This document shows, in pieces, positions 30,169 to 40,416 of a stretch of 64,000 nt of DNA (the first letter of the stretch is position 1; the number at the start of each line of letters is the position of its first letter). A model generated the notes under the pieces. The model saw only the letters and a program-made list of their open reading frames with translations. It searched no databases and had not been told where the DNA came from. The stretch comes from Flavobacteriaceae bacterium (lineage in GTDB: Bacteria > Bacteroidota > Bacteroidia > Flavobacteriales > Weeksellaceae), in the NCBI GenBank assembly GCA_004359435.1, contig PTET01000001.1:481566-545565 (forward strand), read 5' to 3'. A program made the translations under genes and the position numbers.

Positions 30169-32097
30169 TTAAACTACTCGGTTTAACAATTGATACAAAG
30201 TATTTTTTAGACCGATGAGTTTTTGAATTTGCAAAAGGGGATTTTCTGAAGAATCCCCTTTTGCATTTGAGCTTTCCTTGAGTTGTTGTTGTTTAGACTC
30301 TATCAGGAGTTCAACGGTGATGCTTTTGTATCGATAAAGCAGATCTAGCAATTTTTTATCGCTTCTAATTACAATTCCTTCTTTGTATTCGCTAGTGGGG
30401 CTTAACTGGTGATCTTCCAACTGAATGTCTGCAATAAAACTTACGATTTCTTGATTTTGCGATTGCAAGAAATTCTCAGCTTTTAAGTGCACGTTATTGG
30501 TTTTAAAACTTTCTTTGATCTGGTCGAAAATTTCTTTGTATAGCGGATTTTGAAGGCTCATTTGGTCAACTTCTAGTGCGCCTATGATTTCTCCATTTAC
30601 CGTAGTTTGATAGCTTAAAGTAGGATCTTCTATGCTTTTGAGTTCTACCTGCCTATCTCCACTTGTAAGCATAAACTTGATGAGTTCTCGCTCGATGAGG
30701 CTTTGGTGCGTAGAAAGTTTGTTTTGAGGCTCTTCTGTTTTTTTGCTAATAATTAGCGGTTCGGTTTGAGGGGCTTTTGGTTTAACTCTGTTTGCTGTAC
30801 CTAATATCTGGTTGAGTTCTGCATAGAGTACCTGGGTAGAAACCTCAAGGATCGAAGCTGTTTTCTGCACATACAATTCTCTTTCTATTGGACTTGAGAT
30901 AAGAGAAATGCTTTGTAAAATATCTCGAATGAGTTCTGCTTTTTTGGAAGGATCTCCCCCTGATTCTTCCATCAAAAATGCACTTTTAAAGCTGATGAAA
31001 TCTGTGGGCTCTTCAGAAAGATAGTCTTGCAAAAACTCAGAGGTATTTTTTTGAGCAAAAGAGTCTGGGTCTTCCCCTTTTGGGAGTGTAAGCACTTTGA
31101 CATGCATGCCTTGAGCCAAAATAAGGTCTATACCTCTAAAGCTTGCTCTAATTCCCGCAGCATCTGAGTCGAAGACCAAAACGATGTTATGGGTTAGTCG
31201 GCGAATCATCCCAATTTGCTCAGTGGTTAGAGCTGTACCAGAGGAAGAAACCACATTTTGTATACCTTTTTGATGCATAGAGATAACATCGGTATAACCT
31301 TCTACCAAGACACACTGGTCTTTTTTCGCGATAAAGTTTTTGGCCTGATAAAGACCAAACAAACTCTGGCTCTTGTGGTAAATAGGGTTTTCGGGCGAAT
31401 TGAGATATTTGGCTGTTTTTGTATTGGAGCTAAGAATTCTTCCTCCAAAGCCTAGGCATCTTCCCGAAAAACTAAAAATAGGGAAAATCACCCTTTCTCT
31501 AAATCGGTCTGCTTTGAAGTCTTCACCTACTACGCAAACCCCAGACTGGATTAAAACATCTTCTTTGTATCCTTTTTTTGTAGCAAACTGGTAAAGCGCA
31601 TCCTTTTGTTTGGGCGAATACCCAAGGGAAAAGTTTTTTATACTTTCTGCACTTAGACCTCTTTCTTTAAAATATGAAAGCCCGATAGCCTGTCCTTCTT
31701 GGCTATTATGAAGCTGATCTACAAAATAATTTTTAGCAAAATCTGTGAATTGATACAGTCTTTCTTTTTCTTCTTTGGCCTCTAGTTGTTCTAGATTGGG
31801 CTTAATTTCTTCTTCAATTTGAATATTGTATTTATTGGCCAAATAACGAAGTGCCTCGGGATAGGTGTAATTTTCGGCTTCCATCAAAAAGCTCACTGCA
31901 TTACCACCTTTGCCAGAGGAAAAATCTTTCCAAATTCCCTTGGATGGAGAAACCATAAAAGAAGGTGATTTTTCGTCGGTAAAAGGGCTGAGACCTTTGA
32001 GATTGCTTCCCGATTTTTTGAGGGTCACAAAATCTGAAATCACCTCTTCTACACGTATGGCCGAAAAAATCTGATCGATGGTTTGCTGAGAAATCAT
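30169..32097 (-). CDS. dnaG: DNA primase
   Basis: VEEVISDFVTLKKSGSNLKGLSPFTDEKSPSFMVSPSKGIWKDFSSGKGGNAVSFLME...LFGLYQAKNFI...LVEGYTDVISMHQKGIQNVVSSSGTALT; the usual C-H-C zinc ligands look degenerate (GLSPF). Confidence 0.93.
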   Translation of the reverse strand: MISQQTIDQIFSAIRVEEVISDFVTLKKSGSNLKGLSPFTDEKSPSFMVSPSKGIWKDFSSGKGGNAVSFLMEAENYTYPEALRYLANKYNIQIEEEIKPNLEQLEAKEEKERLYQFTDFAKNYFVDQLHNSQEGQAIGLSYFKERGLSAESIKNFSLGYSPKQKDALYQFATKKGYKEDVLIQSGVCVVGEDFKADRFRERVIFPIFSFSGRCLGFGGRILSSNTKTAKYLNSPENPIYHKSQSLFGLYQAKNFIAKKDQCVLVEGYTDVISMHQKGIQNVVSSSGTALTTEQIGMIRRLTHNIVLVFDSDAAGIRASFRGIDLILAQGMHVKVLTLPKGEDPDSFAQKNTSEFLQDYLSEEPTDFISFKSAFLMEESGGDPSKKAELIRDILQSISLISSPIERELYVQKTASILEVSTQVLYAELNQILGTANRVKPKAPQTEPLIISKKTEEPQNKLSTHQSLIERELIKFMLTSGDRQVELKSIEDPTLSYQTTVNGEIIGALEVDQMSLQNPLYKEIFDQIKESFKTNNVHLKAENFLQSQNQEIVSFIADIQLEDHQLSPTSEYKEGIVIRSDKKLLDLLYRYKSITVELLIESKQQQLKESSNAKGDSSENPLLQIQKLIGLKNTLYQLLNRVV

Positions 32098-32108
32098 GGT
32101 CTGAACGT

Positions 32109-33086
32109 TTAGTTTTCTCTTTCAATCACATAATTTACCATCTGGATCAGAGACTGTTTTTCTGGCGAATCTTCAAAAGGACTTAGCATTTCTAAGGCCT
32201 GATCTCTAAAAAGTGTCATTTTCTTTTGGGCATAAGAAAGCCCGCCTTTTTCTTTGACAAATTCGATGAGGCTTTTGACCTTGGTTTTGTTTTTGTTGTG
32301 GTTTTTGATGATGTCCAAAATCCATTTTTTTTCTTTTTCCGAAGAAGAATTTAGAGCAAAAATAAGCGGAAGAGTCATTTTCTTTTCTTGGATGTCTATA
32401 CCAGTGGGTTTTCCAATAGCGTTGGTTTGCAAATAGTCAAACAAATCGTCTTTGATCTGAAAACTAATTCCAACCAGTTCACCAAAGCGGTGCATGTTTT
32501 GGGCAAGTTCTGGTGAAGAGCCTACACTTAGCGCGCCAGCCTTGCAACAAGCCGCAATGAGGGTGGCAGTTTTTTGACGAATAATTTCGAAATAAACCTC
32601 TTCGGTAATGTCTAATTTTCTGGCTTTTTCAATTTGTAGCAATTCTCCCTCGCTCATGTCCTGAATGGCCAGAGAAATTACCTCAAGCAGATCGAAATCT
32701 TTGTTTTGACAAGACAGAAGAAGGCTTTTGGATAGCAAAAAATCACCCACCAAAACCGCGATTTTGTTTTTCCAAACTGCATTGATGGAGAAAAAACCTC
32801 TTCTTAGGTTGCTTTCATCCACCACATCGTCATGCACCAGGGTTGCGGTGTGAATGAGTTCTATCAAAGAGGCAGCACGATAGGTTTTTTCGGTGAACCC
32901 ACCCAGCATTTTGGCTGTTAGAAAAACAAACATCGGACGCATTTGTTTTCCTTTTCGGGTGACAATGTATTTGGTGATTCTGTCTAAAAGGGGAACAGTA
33001 GACCTCATAGAAGAATAGAATTTTTTTTCAAAAATTTCCATTTCTTCCTTGATGGGTAAACTAATTTGTTGTGCGATTTTAGACAT
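32109..33086 (-). CDS. Polyprenyl synthetase family protein
   Basis: GKQMRPMFVFLTAKML...LIHTATLVHDDVVDESNLRRG...GISFQIKDDLFDY. Confidence 0.95.
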   Translation of the reverse strand: MSKIAQQISLPIKEEMEIFEKKFYSSMRSTVPLLDRITKYIVTRKGKQMRPMFVFLTAKMLGGFTEKTYRAASLIELIHTATLVHDDVVDESNLRRGFFSINAVWKNKIAVLVGDFLLSKSLLLSCQNKDFDLLEVISLAIQDMSEGELLQIEKARKLDITEEVYFEIIRQKTATLIAACCKAGALSVGSSPELAQNMHRFGELVGISFQIKDDLFDYLQTNAIGKPTGIDIQEKKMTLPLIFALNSSSEKEKKWILDIIKNHNKNKTKVKSLIEFVKEKGGLSYAQKKMTLFRDQALEMLSPFEDSPEKQSLIQMVNYVIEREN

Positions 33087-33982
33087 TACTCAAAGTTAAA
33101 AATTCTATTGAATCTATATAGTTTTTGACTCAGCTTTACCGCTTTTTTTTTGAAAGCTTCAGAGCTGATGTAAATATAGTCTTTAGAAATTACCAGCCCT
33201 TCGGTTTGGCCAACAATTCCCATAGTATGAAGTTTGATTTTTTTCTGGGTTCCATCAAAGGGAGAAAATTCTTTCTGATGGTCATTTTCAAAAAGGGTTA
33301 AGAAGTTTTGCCCTTTTTTTTCATATCCCAAAAAACCAATTTGGTAGCCATTTTCTGTTGGGTAAATACAGGCGTCGGTGAGTAAAAATCCAAGTGGATA
33401 GTTTTGTTTTTTCTTGGCAACTTGGGTAGGCAAATTAGGGTCTAAGCTGTAATGGGTGGTACCTTTTTTTGTCCATTGTTTGGTGAAAAGGTGGATTGAA
33501 TCATTATAAAAAACCAAACTTTCGCAGTCAAAATCTGTTTTTTCTCCAGGTTTGGGCGGAGTAAAATCTGGGTAACTAAAACGAAGGGTTTCAACTTCTA
33601 CTTGATCTTGATTCAGACCAATTTTTGGAATTTTGTAGATCTCTAATTGTTCTCTTTTGGCCAGATTGTTTCCTGTGTCTGCCAAATAGAAATGCTCTTG
33701 GCTTTGGGTGATGGCTTCCCAGTCTAGGTTCTGTGCGCCCAAAAGCTTTACGGTTTTTAAAATTTCTCCATTTGTTGGGTTTATTTGATAAAGCTCGGCT
33801 TCTCCTCCAGAATCGTTAAATGTCCAGAGCTTATTCTCTAGCATGATTAGACCCGAATTTTCTTTAAGTATCTTAGGAAGTACGATTCCTTTTTGTTTAG
33901 AGAGAGATTCCTTTTGGCTTGTACAAGTGATCATCATCCACCCCAAAAAGAAAATTAAAGTTGAAAGTATTCTCTTTTTCAT
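33086..33982 (-). CDS. Hypothetical lipoprotein, beta-propeller-like
   Basis: Lipobox-like MITCTS; KILKENSGLIMLENKLWTFNDSGGEAELYQINPTNGEILKTVKL... Confidence 0.6.
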   Translation of the reverse strand: MKKRILSTLIFFLGWMMITCTSQKESLSKQKGIVLPKILKENSGLIMLENKLWTFNDSGGEAELYQINPTNGEILKTVKLLGAQNLDWEAITQSQEHFYLADTGNNLAKREQLEIYKIPKIGLNQDQVEVETLRFSYPDFTPPKPGEKTDFDCESLVFYNDSIHLFTKQWTKKGTTHYSLDPNLPTQVAKKKQNYPLGFLLTDACIYPTENGYQIGFLGYEKKGQNFLTLFENDHQKEFSPFDGTQKKIKLHTMGIVGQTEGLVISKDYIYISSEAFKKKAVKLSQKLYRFNRIFNFE

Positions 33983-35019
33983 TCCTTTTGGGTTTTGCCA
34001 GATAATTGTCCACAGGCAGCGTCTATGTCTTGGCCTCGGCTTCTTCTGATGCTAACGGTTAGATTGTTTCGCTCCAATTTTTTTACATAGTTCTGGATTT
34101 TCTCTTCTTCTGCAGGAATAAAATCAGGATCTCCAATGGAGTTGTACTGGATTAAATTCACTTTAGAGGGAATGATTTTGCAAAAATCAACCAAGGCATC
34201 TATATCTTTTTCTGTATCGTTGATACCTTTCCAAACTACGTATTCTAGGGTGATTATGCTACCTGTTTTTTGATACCAGTAAAGTAGAGCTTCTTTGATT
34301 TCTTCCAAAGGGAATTTAACCGAAAAGGGCATGATTTTGTTTCGGGTTACTTCGATGGCTGAATGCAGAGAAAAAGCCAATTTAATGCGAAGGTTTTGGT
34401 CTGCCAGTTTTTCAATCATCTTGGGGATTCCAGAAGTAGAAAGGGTGATTCTTCTGGGTGAAAGTCCAAGTCCGCTGGGTGAGGTGATTTTTTCGATGGC
34501 TTCAACCACATTGGGGTAATTCAAAAGCGGTTCGCCCATTCCCATTAAAACGATGTTTGTTAGGGGTTTTCCGGTAAATTGTCTGCTTTGTTTGTCTAGA
34601 GAAACAACCTGATCTACAATTTCACCCGTGCTTAAATTTCGCATGCGCTTTAGTTTGGCAGTGGCACAAAAAAGACAATCTAAACTGCAACCCACTTGTG
34701 AAGAAATGCAGCCTGTATTTCTTTTTGGGGTTGGAATGAGTACAGACTCTATTTTGTTTCCATCAAATAAATTCAAAATATTTTTGATGGTGCCATCTTC
34801 GCTTCTTTGGTAAAAATCTACGTTTAAAGGGCTAATGTGAAAAGCCTCTTCGAGTTTTTCTCTAAGGGATAAAGACAGATTCGACATCTCTGAAAACCCA
34901 TGGGCATTTTTTTGCCACAACCATTGATAGACCTGTTTGGCTCGAAATTTTTTTTCACCCAAGGTTTCAAAATGGCTTTCTAACTGGGAAAGAGACAAAA
35001 GCCGAATGTCTTTTCGCAT
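33979..35019 (-). CDS. rlmN: 23S rRNA (adenine2503-C2)-methyltransferase RlmN
   Basis: GCISSQVGCSLDCLFCATAKLKRMRNLSTGEIVDQV...NIVLMGMGEPLLNYPNV...RRSRGQDIDAACGQL. Confidence 0.97.
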   Translation of the reverse strand: MRKDIRLLSLSQLESHFETLGEKKFRAKQVYQWLWQKNAHGFSEMSNLSLSLREKLEEAFHISPLNVDFYQRSEDGTIKNILNLFDGNKIESVLIPTPKRNTGCISSQVGCSLDCLFCATAKLKRMRNLSTGEIVDQVVSLDKQSRQFTGKPLTNIVLMGMGEPLLNYPNVVEAIEKITSPSGLGLSPRRITLSTSGIPKMIEKLADQNLRIKLAFSLHSAIEVTRNKIMPFSVKFPLEEIKEALLYWYQKTGSIITLEYVVWKGINDTEKDIDALVDFCKIIPSKVNLIQYNSIGDPDFIPAEEEKIQNYVKKLERNNLTVSIRRSRGQDIDAACGQLSGKTQKE

Positions 35020-35025
35020 AGAGAT

Positions 35026-36075
35026 TTAGATAATGAGCATGGCGTCTCCGTAAGCTAGAAATTTATACTCTTCTTTGATGGCTGTTTTGTAGGCGCTCAT
35101 AATTAGATCGTGACCTCCAAAGGCTGCGGTTTGCATCAGCAAAGTAGATTTGGGAGGATGAAAGTTGGTGATCATCGCGTTGGCTACTTTAAAATCGTAT
35201 GGAGGATAAATGAATTTATTGCTCCAACCATTATAGGGAATGAGTTCTCCAGAAGAAGAAACTGAAGATTCTATGGTTCTGTTGGTGGTAGTACCAATGG
35301 CGCAAACTTTTCTTTTGTCAAGTTTGGCTTGGTTCACAATTTGGGCGGTAATTTCGGGGATGATGATTTGCTCAGACTCCATCTTGTTTTTCGACAAATC
35401 TTCTACATCCACAGGAGCAAAGGTACCTAGACCAATGTGGCAGGTGATTTCTGTAAAATGAACACCTTTGATTTCTAACCTTTTAAGCAGATGTTTGGAA
35501 AAGTGCATTCCAGCGGTAGGAGGAGCCACTGCACCAACTTCAGAGGCGTAAATGGTTTGAAATCTCTCTTGATCTTCTGGTTGTACCTCACGATTCATGT
35601 ATCTTGGAAGCGGTGTTTCCCCAAACTCCTTAAGCTTTTCTCTAAAGGCATCATAGGGGCCGTCAAACAAGAAACGAAGGGTTCTTCCTCTAGAAGTTGT
35701 GTTGTCTACCACCTCGGCAACCAAAGTTTCTTCTTGATCGAAGAAAAGTTTGTTCCCAATTCTAATTTTTCTGGCAGGATCCACAAGAACATCCCAAAGC
35801 CTCATTTCGCTGTCTAATTCTCGAAGCAAAAACACCTCGATTCTGGCACCTGTTTTTTCTTTGTTTCCGTACAGTCTAGCGGGAAAAACTTTGGTATTGT
35901 TGGCGATAAATACATCTTGATCGTCAAAATAGTCAATTAAGTCTTTAAACTGTCTGTGTTCAATTTCGCCCGTTTTTTTATGCACAACCATAAGTCTAGA
36001 CTCGTCTCTTTGCTCAGAGGGCATGTCGGCGATTAATTTTTCGGGAAGCGTAAAATTAAAATGAGAAGTTTTCAT
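35026..36075 (-). CDS. queA: S-adenosylmethionine:tRNA ribosyltransferase-isomerase
   Basis: [26 protein letters not shown]...[16 protein letters not shown]...[22 protein letters not shown]...[10 protein letters not shown]. Confidence 0.97.
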   Translation of the reverse strand: MKTSHFNFTLPEKLIADMPSEQRDESRLMVVHKKTGEIEHRQFKDLIDYFDDQDVFIANNTKVFPARLYGNKEKTGARIEVFLLRELDSEMRLWDVLVDPARKIRIGNKLFFDQEETLVAEVVDNTTSRGRTLRFLFDGPYDAFREKLKEFGETPLPRYMNREVQPEDQERFQTIYASEVGAVAPPTAGMHFSKHLLKRLEIKGVHFTEITCHIGLGTFAPVDVEDLSKNKMESEQIIIPEITAQIVNQAKLDKRKVCAIGTTTNRTIESSVSSSGELIPYNGWSNKFIYPPYDFKVANAMITNFHPPKSTLLMQTAAFGGHDLIMSAYKTAIKEEYKFLAYGDAMLII

Positions 36076-36106
36076 TGTATAAGAATTTATGGGTGTTCTT
36101 TAGGGT

Positions 36107-37360
36107 TTAAATTGAAAAGGCGGCTTTAATCTGGTCTACATAATCTAATTTTTCCCAGGTAAAAAGTTCTACTTCTAGACTTTTTTCTTCTGATCCTATC
36201 GAAAATGTCTTGGTTACTACCTTGGGTTCGCGTCCAAAGTGACCATAACTAGCAGTCTCCAAATAAATTGGATTTCTAAGCTTTAGTCTTTGCTCAATTT
36301 GGTAGGGAGTCATAGGGAACAATTCCTGAATTTTTTGAGCAATTTCTGGGTCGCTAAAAGAAGTTTTGTTGCTACCATAAGTATTGACAAATAAACTGAT
36401 GGGTTCTGCTACCCCAATGGCATAAGAAACCTGCACCAAAATTTCATCGCAGACCCCTGCGGCAACTATATTTTTGGCGATATGTCTGGCTGCATATGCG
36501 GCAGATCTATCTACTTTAGAAGGATCTTTCCCACTAAAAGCGCCACCTCCGTGGGCTCCTTTCCCTCCATAGGTATCTACGATTATTTTTCTGCCGGTAA
36601 GTCCAGTATCTCCGTGAGGCCCTCCAATTACAAATTTTCCAGTTGGATTGATGTGATACTTGATTTCACTTGAAAAAAGGGCTCGGATTTCGGCAGGTAA
36701 TTTTTTAATGACACGAGGAATCACGGTAAATTTAATGTCATGAAAGATGGTATCTAGCATGGCTTGGTCTGCAGCGAAATCATCGTGTTGGGTCGAAACT
36801 ACAATGGTGTCAATTCTAACGGGTTTGTTGTCGTCCGAATATTCGATGGTAACTTGTGCCTTAGCATCAGGTCTAAGGTAGGGAAGATCTGTAGTTTGGT
36901 CGTTACGAATCAAACTGAGTTCTTGCAAAATTTTATGGGACAAATCAAGCGCCAATGGCATGTGATTGCTGGTTTCGTTTGTGGCATATCCAAACATCAT
37001 TCCTTGGTCTCCAGCGCCTTGTTCTTCTTTGGAAGCTCTTTCTACTCCTTGGTTGATTTCTGAAGACTGCTCATGGATGGCCGATAGAATCCCACAAGAA
37101 TTGGCCTCAAACATATATTCGCTGGAGTTGTATCCAATATCAGAAATGGTTTGTCGGGTTACTTTTTGTAGGTCTATGTAGGTGTTCGAGTTTACTTCTC
37201 CCGCCAAAACAACTTGTCCAGTTGTCACTAGTGTTTCACAGGCAACTTTTGCGTTTGGATCGAAGGCTAAAAAATGATCCAAGATAGCATCGGAAACTTG
37301 GTCGGCAATTTTATCGGGATGTCCTTCAGAAACAGATTCAGAGGTAAAAAGATAGGGCAT
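36107..37360 (-). CDS. metK: S-adenosylmethionine synthetase
   Basis: [25 protein letters not shown]...[12 protein letters not shown]...[21 protein letters not shown]. Confidence 0.99.
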   Translation of the reverse strand: MPYLFTSESVSEGHPDKIADQVSDAILDHFLAFDPNAKVACETLVTTGQVVLAGEVNSNTYIDLQKVTRQTISDIGYNSSEYMFEANSCGILSAIHEQSSEINQGVERASKEEQGAGDQGMMFGYATNETSNHMPLALDLSHKILQELSLIRNDQTTDLPYLRPDAKAQVTIEYSDDNKPVRIDTIVVSTQHDDFAADQAMLDTIFHDIKFTVIPRVIKKLPAEIRALFSSEIKYHINPTGKFVIGGPHGDTGLTGRKIIVDTYGGKGAHGGGAFSGKDPSKVDRSAAYAARHIAKNIVAAGVCDEILVQVSYAIGVAEPISLFVNTYGSNKTSFSDPEIAQKIQELFPMTPYQIEQRLKLRNPIYLETASYGHFGREPKVVTKTFSIGSEEKSLEVELFTWEKLDYVDQIKAAFSI

Positions 37361-37490
37361 TTGTATTTGATTTTTTTATTATATTTGCTTTGTGCCAAAG
37401 GCGAAAAGTTGATATTGAGGGCAAATTTACGAAAATGTCTTCTATTTGGTATGCTTATTGTAAATTTAAAAACAACTAAAAATTTTTATC

Positions 37491-38288
37491 TTGAAAAAAA
37501 TTGCATTTTTATTGGTTTCTGTGTTGATGGTGGCTTGTGCAACCAATCCAATGACAGGTAGGACTTCTTTAAATTTGGTATCTAATAGTGATCTTTTTGT
37601 GGCTTCTTTTCAACAATATGGAAAAATGCTCAGCGAATCTAAAGTGGTAACAGGTACCAGAGATTCCAAAAGAGTGATTGAAATTGGAAATAGAATTCAA
37701 AGAGCCGCTGAAAATTATTATAAAAGCATTGGACAAGAACAAGCCTTGGCCGAATACAAATGGGAATATAACCTAATTGCAGACGATCACATCAACGCTT
37801 TTTGTATGCCTGGTGGAAAGGTAGCGGTATACACTGGAATTATGCCTGTTGCAGCTAATGACAATGGACTTGCGGTGGTTATGGGGCATGAAATCGCTCA
37901 CGCACTGGCCAATCACAGTGCCTCTAGAGCTAGCCAGCAAATTATTTCTCAACTAGGAATGCAAGTAGGCGGTACGGTGCTTTCTGGTTCTCAGTGGGGA
38001 GATGTTTTTGGGGCCCTGTATCCTATTGGATCTGAGCTTACAACCCTAAGTTATGGAAGAAAAGACGAAACAGAGGCTGATGTAATGGGACTAAAACTTA
38101 TGGCTATGGCTGGTTATGATCCTAGAGAAGCTCCTGTTTTTTGGGGAAGAATGCAGGCCAATACCAAAAACAGCGGAACACCAGAATTTTTATCGACTCA
38201 CCCAAGTGGAGAAACCAGAATTCAAACTTTGAACCAAAATATGGCCGAGGCGGTAAAGATATATGAAACCTATAAAGCCAAACAATAA
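37491..38288 (+). CDS. M48 family metallopeptidase lipoprotein (TTG start)
   Basis: ttg-initiated MKKIAFLLVSVLMVACATNPMTGR; VVMGHEIAHALANHSASRASQQ (HExxH); LSYGRKDETEADVMGLKLMA. Confidence 0.93.
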   Translation: MKKIAFLLVSVLMVACATNPMTGRTSLNLVSNSDLFVASFQQYGKMLSESKVVTGTRDSKRVIEIGNRIQRAAENYYKSIGQEQALAEYKWEYNLIADDHINAFCMPGGKVAVYTGIMPVAANDNGLAVVMGHEIAHALANHSASRASQQIISQLGMQVGGTVLSGSQWGDVFGALYPIGSELTTLSYGRKDETEADVMGLKLMAMAGYDPREAPVFWGRMQANTKNSGTPEFLSTHPSGETRIQTLNQNMAEAVKIYETYKAKQ

Positions 38289-38293
38289 TTTGT

Positions 38294-38347
38294 TTTAAAC
38301 ACAAAAAAAAGGGATCATATTTATGATCCCTTTTTTTTGTGTTTAAA
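38294..38347. terminator. Bidirectional terminator, 26-bp perfect inverted repeat
   Basis: tttaaacacaaaaaaaagggatcata-tt-tatgatcccttttttttgtgtttaaa between convergent genes. Confidence 0.88.
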
Positions 38348-38349
38348 GT

Positions 38350-38733
38350 TTACTTTTTTTCGATTTTTAAAAAGATAACCAGATTTTGTTTGTCGCATTT
38401 TGAGAATTCTCCAGTAAAAATACTGTCTGCCGAAAGGGTGCTAGAAAACTTATAGAAGCCGCAAGGTAATTTTCTCGGGCTACTGTTTTTAAAATCTATT
38501 TTGGCCAAAGGCATAATTCGCTTGTACAAATCGCTGCTGTCTAACTTCAATGCTTTAAGTTGTAGGTCGGCCTGGGGGCTTAGTTGCTTCTTCCTAAAAT
38601 CAACTTCTGAAACCACTCTTTGGTTGGGGAGATAATTGCACTTGGCCGATTTTTTGGTCAAAAAGAAAGCCACTATCAAGCAGCCAAGAAAAAATCCGAC
38701 AAAAAAACGAATGAATCGCTGGGTAAGGTTCAT
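38350..38733 (-). CDS. Small membrane-anchored protein, DUF4258-like
   Basis: One TM helix, CNYLPNQRVV...PRKLPCGFYKF...; adjacent to alanine dehydrogenase. Confidence 0.5.
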   Translation of the reverse strand: MNLTQRFIRFFVGFFLGCLIVAFFLTKKSAKCNYLPNQRVVSEVDFRKKQLSPQADLQLKALKLDSSDLYKRIMPLAKIDFKNSSPRKLPCGFYKFSSTLSADSIFTGEFSKCDKQNLVIFLKIEKK

Positions 38734-38756
38734 GATTAGAATTTGGGTTTTACAAG

Positions 38757-39950
38757 TTAGGTTAGCAAAAGGTCTATGTTAAAGTACGGCAAATCATGCC
38801 ATTTTCCAATTTGATAATTGGTGGTTTTCCCTTTGTGAAGATAGATCCCGTGTTTAAGTCCTGTTTTGGTCTTAAAGGCAGTTTCGAAACCACCTTCATC
38901 TTGAATATCTAGTAGAAATTGCAAGAAAAAATTGCTCAGCGCTTTAGAGGTGGTTCTGGCATATTTGGAAGTTATATTGGGTACTCCATAGTGGGTTACT
39001 CCGTGTTTTTCAAAAGTTGGTTCAGTTAGGGTGGTGATTTCTGAAGTTTCGAAACATCCCCCCGTGTTGATGCTAACATCGACAATTACCGAACCTTTTT
39101 TCATGTTTTGGATCATTTCTTGGTCAACCAAACTGGGTGATCTAACTTCGGATCGAAGCGCACCAATAGCCAAATCACAACGCATAAGGGCTTTTTTGAG
39201 TTCTTTGGGATCGAAAATGGAGGTCGAGATTTTTTGACCCAGAATATTCTGAAGTCTTCTGAGTCTACTGACAGATTTGTCAAAAACCCGAACCGAAGTT
39301 CCAAGCCCTAGGGCTGCTTTGGTAGCATATTCTCCAACAGTGCCAGCGCCGAGAATCACCACTTCTGTAGGCCTGAGTCCTGCCACGGAACCCATTAGTA
39401 TTCCTGCACCATGGGTAGAAGACATGATTTCTGCACCAATTAAGATGGCAGAGGTTCCTGTGATTTCTCCCAGAAGCCTTACCAGAGGCAGCTGTTTGTG
39501 GTGATCCTGGATGTACTCAAAAGCCAAGGCTGTAATTTTTTTGCTCAGCATAGCCTCTAGGTTTTCTTTCTTGCAACAATAAGCTTGAATTTCGCTTATT
39601 ACCATTGTTGTGGGTTTGCAGAAATCAATTTCTTCTAGGGAAAGTGGAGCGATTTTAAGTACCAAGGGATTTTCGAAGATTTTTTTGTGGCTAGAGACAA
39701 TTTCTGCCCCAGCCTGTGCATATTGCAAATCTGAGAAATTTGATTTCTCTCCAGCTCCGGTTTCCACCTGAATTTGATGGCCCTGCAGACAAAGGGTTTC
39801 AACTGCGTCAGGGGTTAAGCAAATTCTTTTTTCAAGTGGGTTTTCTTCTTTAGGAATCCCTATTTTTAAACTCCCCGATTTTTTAGATACCAAAAGAATT
39901 TCTTCTTTGGGAACCAACTCTTCTCTTGAAAATGGGGTTTGAATAGACAT
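38757..39950 (-). CDS. ald: Alanine dehydrogenase
   Basis: LKIGIPKEENPLEKRICLTPDAVETLCLQGHQIQVETGAG...PTEVVILGAGTVGEYATKAALGLGTSVRVFD. Confidence 0.9.
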   Translation of the reverse strand: MSIQTPFSREELVPKEEILLVSKKSGSLKIGIPKEENPLEKRICLTPDAVETLCLQGHQIQVETGAGEKSNFSDLQYAQAGAEIVSSHKKIFENPLVLKIAPLSLEEIDFCKPTTMVISEIQAYCCKKENLEAMLSKKITALAFEYIQDHHKQLPLVRLLGEITGTSAILIGAEIMSSTHGAGILMGSVAGLRPTEVVILGAGTVGEYATKAALGLGTSVRVFDKSVSRLRRLQNILGQKISTSIFDPKELKKALMRCDLAIGALRSEVRSPSLVDQEMIQNMKKGSVIVDVSINTGGCFETSEITTLTEPTFEKHGVTHYGVPNITSKYARTTSKALSNFFLQFLLDIQDEGGFETAFKTKTGLKHGIYLHKGKTTNYQIGKWHDLPYFNIDLLLT

Positions 39951-39976
39951 AGTAAGATATAAATTAATTGAGTATT

Positions 39977-40408
39977 CTAGACAAAACGAATGCTTCTTTG
40001 GGTTTCCCCAAGTGCTAAAATTTCTATTTGATGATAGGGTTTATCGATCCAATGAACAATAGATTGGGGCCATTCTATAAACAAATAGGCATTTTTTTGG
40101 TCTAAATATTCTTCAAAACCAAAATCTAAGGCTTCCTCTAGGTTTTGAATTCTAAATAAATCAAAATGATGCAAAAACTTTTTTTTCGAATTTCCTTCTA
40201 AAGCATAGGTGTTTACAAGAGAGTAGGTTGGACTAGTAACAGAGGTTTTACACCCAAGTTCTTTGGCCAAAAACTGTATAAAACTTGTTTTTCCAGCACC
40301 CATTTCACCAACAAAAAGAACCACCGAATGTTTTAGGTTAGAAGCAATTTGTTTGGCAATTGAAGCGCTGGTCTGAACAGAATCCGACTCAAAAACAAGG
40401 GGTTTCAT
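39977..40408 (-). CDS. tsaE: tRNA threonylcarbamoyladenosine biosynthesis ATPase TsaE
   Basis: VVLFVGEMGAGKTSFIQFLAKELGCKTSVTSPTYSLVNTY...HFDLFRI...FIEWPQ. Confidence 0.95.
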   Translation of the reverse strand: MKPLVFESDSVQTSASIAKQIASNLKHSVVLFVGEMGAGKTSFIQFLAKELGCKTSVTSPTYSLVNTYALEGNSKKKFLHHFDLFRIQNLEEALDFGFEEYLDQKNAYLFIEWPQSIVHWIDKPYHQIEILALGETQRSIRFV

Positions 40409-40416
40409 TTGAAAAC

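Noticed and set aside
37361-37490. SAM riboswitch upstream of metK
   Set aside because: The leader is short and AT-rich with no recognisable aptamer helices; only a TAaaTTTG-like element is visible.
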